Assembly (NCBI GenBank): GCA_027071965.1
Contig: JALSYJ010000346.1
Span: 1-6,547 of the forward strand
Direction: 5' to 3'
Length of the DNA: 6,547 nt
From: Robiginitomaculum sp.
GTDB lineage: Bacteria; Pseudomonadota; Alphaproteobacteria; Caulobacterales; Maricaulaceae
The notes under the pieces were generated by a model. It saw only the letters and a program-made list of their open reading frames with translations. It had not been told where the DNA came from and made no database searches. Both the position numbers and the translations under genes were made by a program. The first letter of the stretch is position 1, and every line of letters starts with the position of its first letter. Below, piece by piece: positions 6,150 to 6,547 of this stretch.

Positions 6150-6547
6150 ATGTCTGCTGCTTTGACCCCGTACTTTCTCGATGGAGCCTTGCAAATTGCC
6201 CAGGGCGAGGGTTATCGCGCCGGACTTGATGCCGTATTGCTGGCAGCATCTATCCAGATAGCAGATGGCAAGGTGGCCCTTGAAATGGGTTCTGGCGCTG
6301 GAACTGCATTATTGTGTGCAGCATGGCGCAATACCGATGCGCAGTTTTGGGGGTTGGAAAAACAGGTTAATCTGGTAAGGCTATCAGAGCAAAACATCCG
6401 GCAAAATCAACTGCAAAACCGTGTATCAGTGCGACAGGGCGATGTGGCACATGCCAAAGACTTATTCGGGTCAGATCGCTTTGACCATGTGTTTTTTAAT
6501 CCGCCATTTCAAGATAGCGCCTCTTGTGAAAATACTCCTGCAAAGGG
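6150..6547 (+). CDS. trmN6: TrmN6-like tRNA1(Val) (adenine37-N6)-methyltransferase, N-terminal part, cut by the window edge
   Basis: The first 132 residues of a class I SAM-dependent methyltransferase are visible; no stop is reached because the gene leaves the window. Family members such as E. coli YfiC put a methyl group on N6 of adenine 37 in tRNA1(Val). The opening FLDGALQIAQGEGYRAGLDA (residues 9-28) is the typical entry of this group. SAM-binding motif I is VALEMGSGAGTALL (42-55), Glu70 ends strand two, and the catalytic NPPF (117-120) in FFNPPFQDS marks an amino-methyltransferase acting on adenine, cytosine or glutamine. ATG at 6150 is the only reasonable start, because an in-frame TGA stands at 6141-6143. 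Upstream there is only a weak GAAAG as ribosome binding site. It is divergent from the polyprenyl diphosphate synthase, with 113 bases between starts. The methylated target is inferred from family membership; a related N6-adenine or protein methyltransferase is the main alternative. Confidence 0.88.
   Translation, partial: MSAALTPYFLDGALQIAQGEGYRAGLDAVLLAASIQIADGKVALEMGSGAGTALLCAAWRNTDAQFWGLEKQVNLVRLSEQNIRQNQLQNRVSVRQGDVAHAKDLFGSDRFDHVFFNPPFQDSASCENTPAK

Noticed and set aside
6037..6249. N-terminal extension of the polyprenyl synthase up to 6249
   Set aside because: It would cross the palindrome and promoter candidate and overlap the start of the methyltransferase gene. Its residues do not resemble the family, and the ribosome binding site supports GTG at 6036.
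1..6547. Mobile element, CRISPR array, toxin-antitoxin, phage or defence genes
   Set aside because: No direct repeats, transposase, integrase, nuclease or small paired genes were seen; all genes are recognisable housekeeping or envelope families.

Overview
The window looks like a chromosomal housekeeping segment of an alphaproteobacterium with roughly balanced base composition. This rests on protein family content: an ETF:ubiquinone oxidoreductase, a TPR lipoprotein whose C-terminal repeats are of a type I associate with alphaproteobacteria, IspE, a long-chain polyprenyl diphosphate synthase and a TrmN6-type methyltransferase found together. The order is assigned from memory of family features, not from a database search; genus or order cannot be fixed from the sequence alone.

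Layout. Bases 2-1273 (+) hold the C-terminal three quarters of ETF:ubiquinone oxidoreductase, cut only by the window edge. A 69-base gap leads to 1343-3070 (+), a TPR-repeat lipoprotein, whose end overlaps by 20 bases the start of ispE (3051-3995, +). Five bases after ispE comes a polytopic GT4-type polyprenyl-phosphate sugar-1-phosphate transferase (4001-5023, +). Its stop runs seven bases into the end of a convergent polyprenyl diphosphate synthase (5017-6036, -). A 113-base divergent spacer (6037-6149) carries a good promoter candidate for the synthase, with a perfect 8+1+8 palindrome over its -35 box. The start of a TrmN6-type methyltransferase (6150-6547, +) runs off the right edge.

How the genes fit together. 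Several products meet at polyisoprenoids. IspE makes an MEP-pathway precursor of IPP and DMAPP, the synthase polymerises IPP into the ubiquinone side chain, ETF-QO delivers electrons to ubiquinone, and the GT4 enzyme uses a polyprenyl phosphate carrier. The TPR gene, ispE and the GT4 gene are spaced like one transcription unit, possibly continuing from ETF-QO.

I found no RNA gene, mobile element, CRISPR array, phage gene or defence system, and no stretch over 300 bases without a gene. Nothing here supports a new multi-gene system. The items most worth checking are the promoter palindrome, the GT4 gene placed between two isoprenoid genes, the uncharacterised TPR lipoprotein, and the tail-to-tail overlap without a visible terminator.
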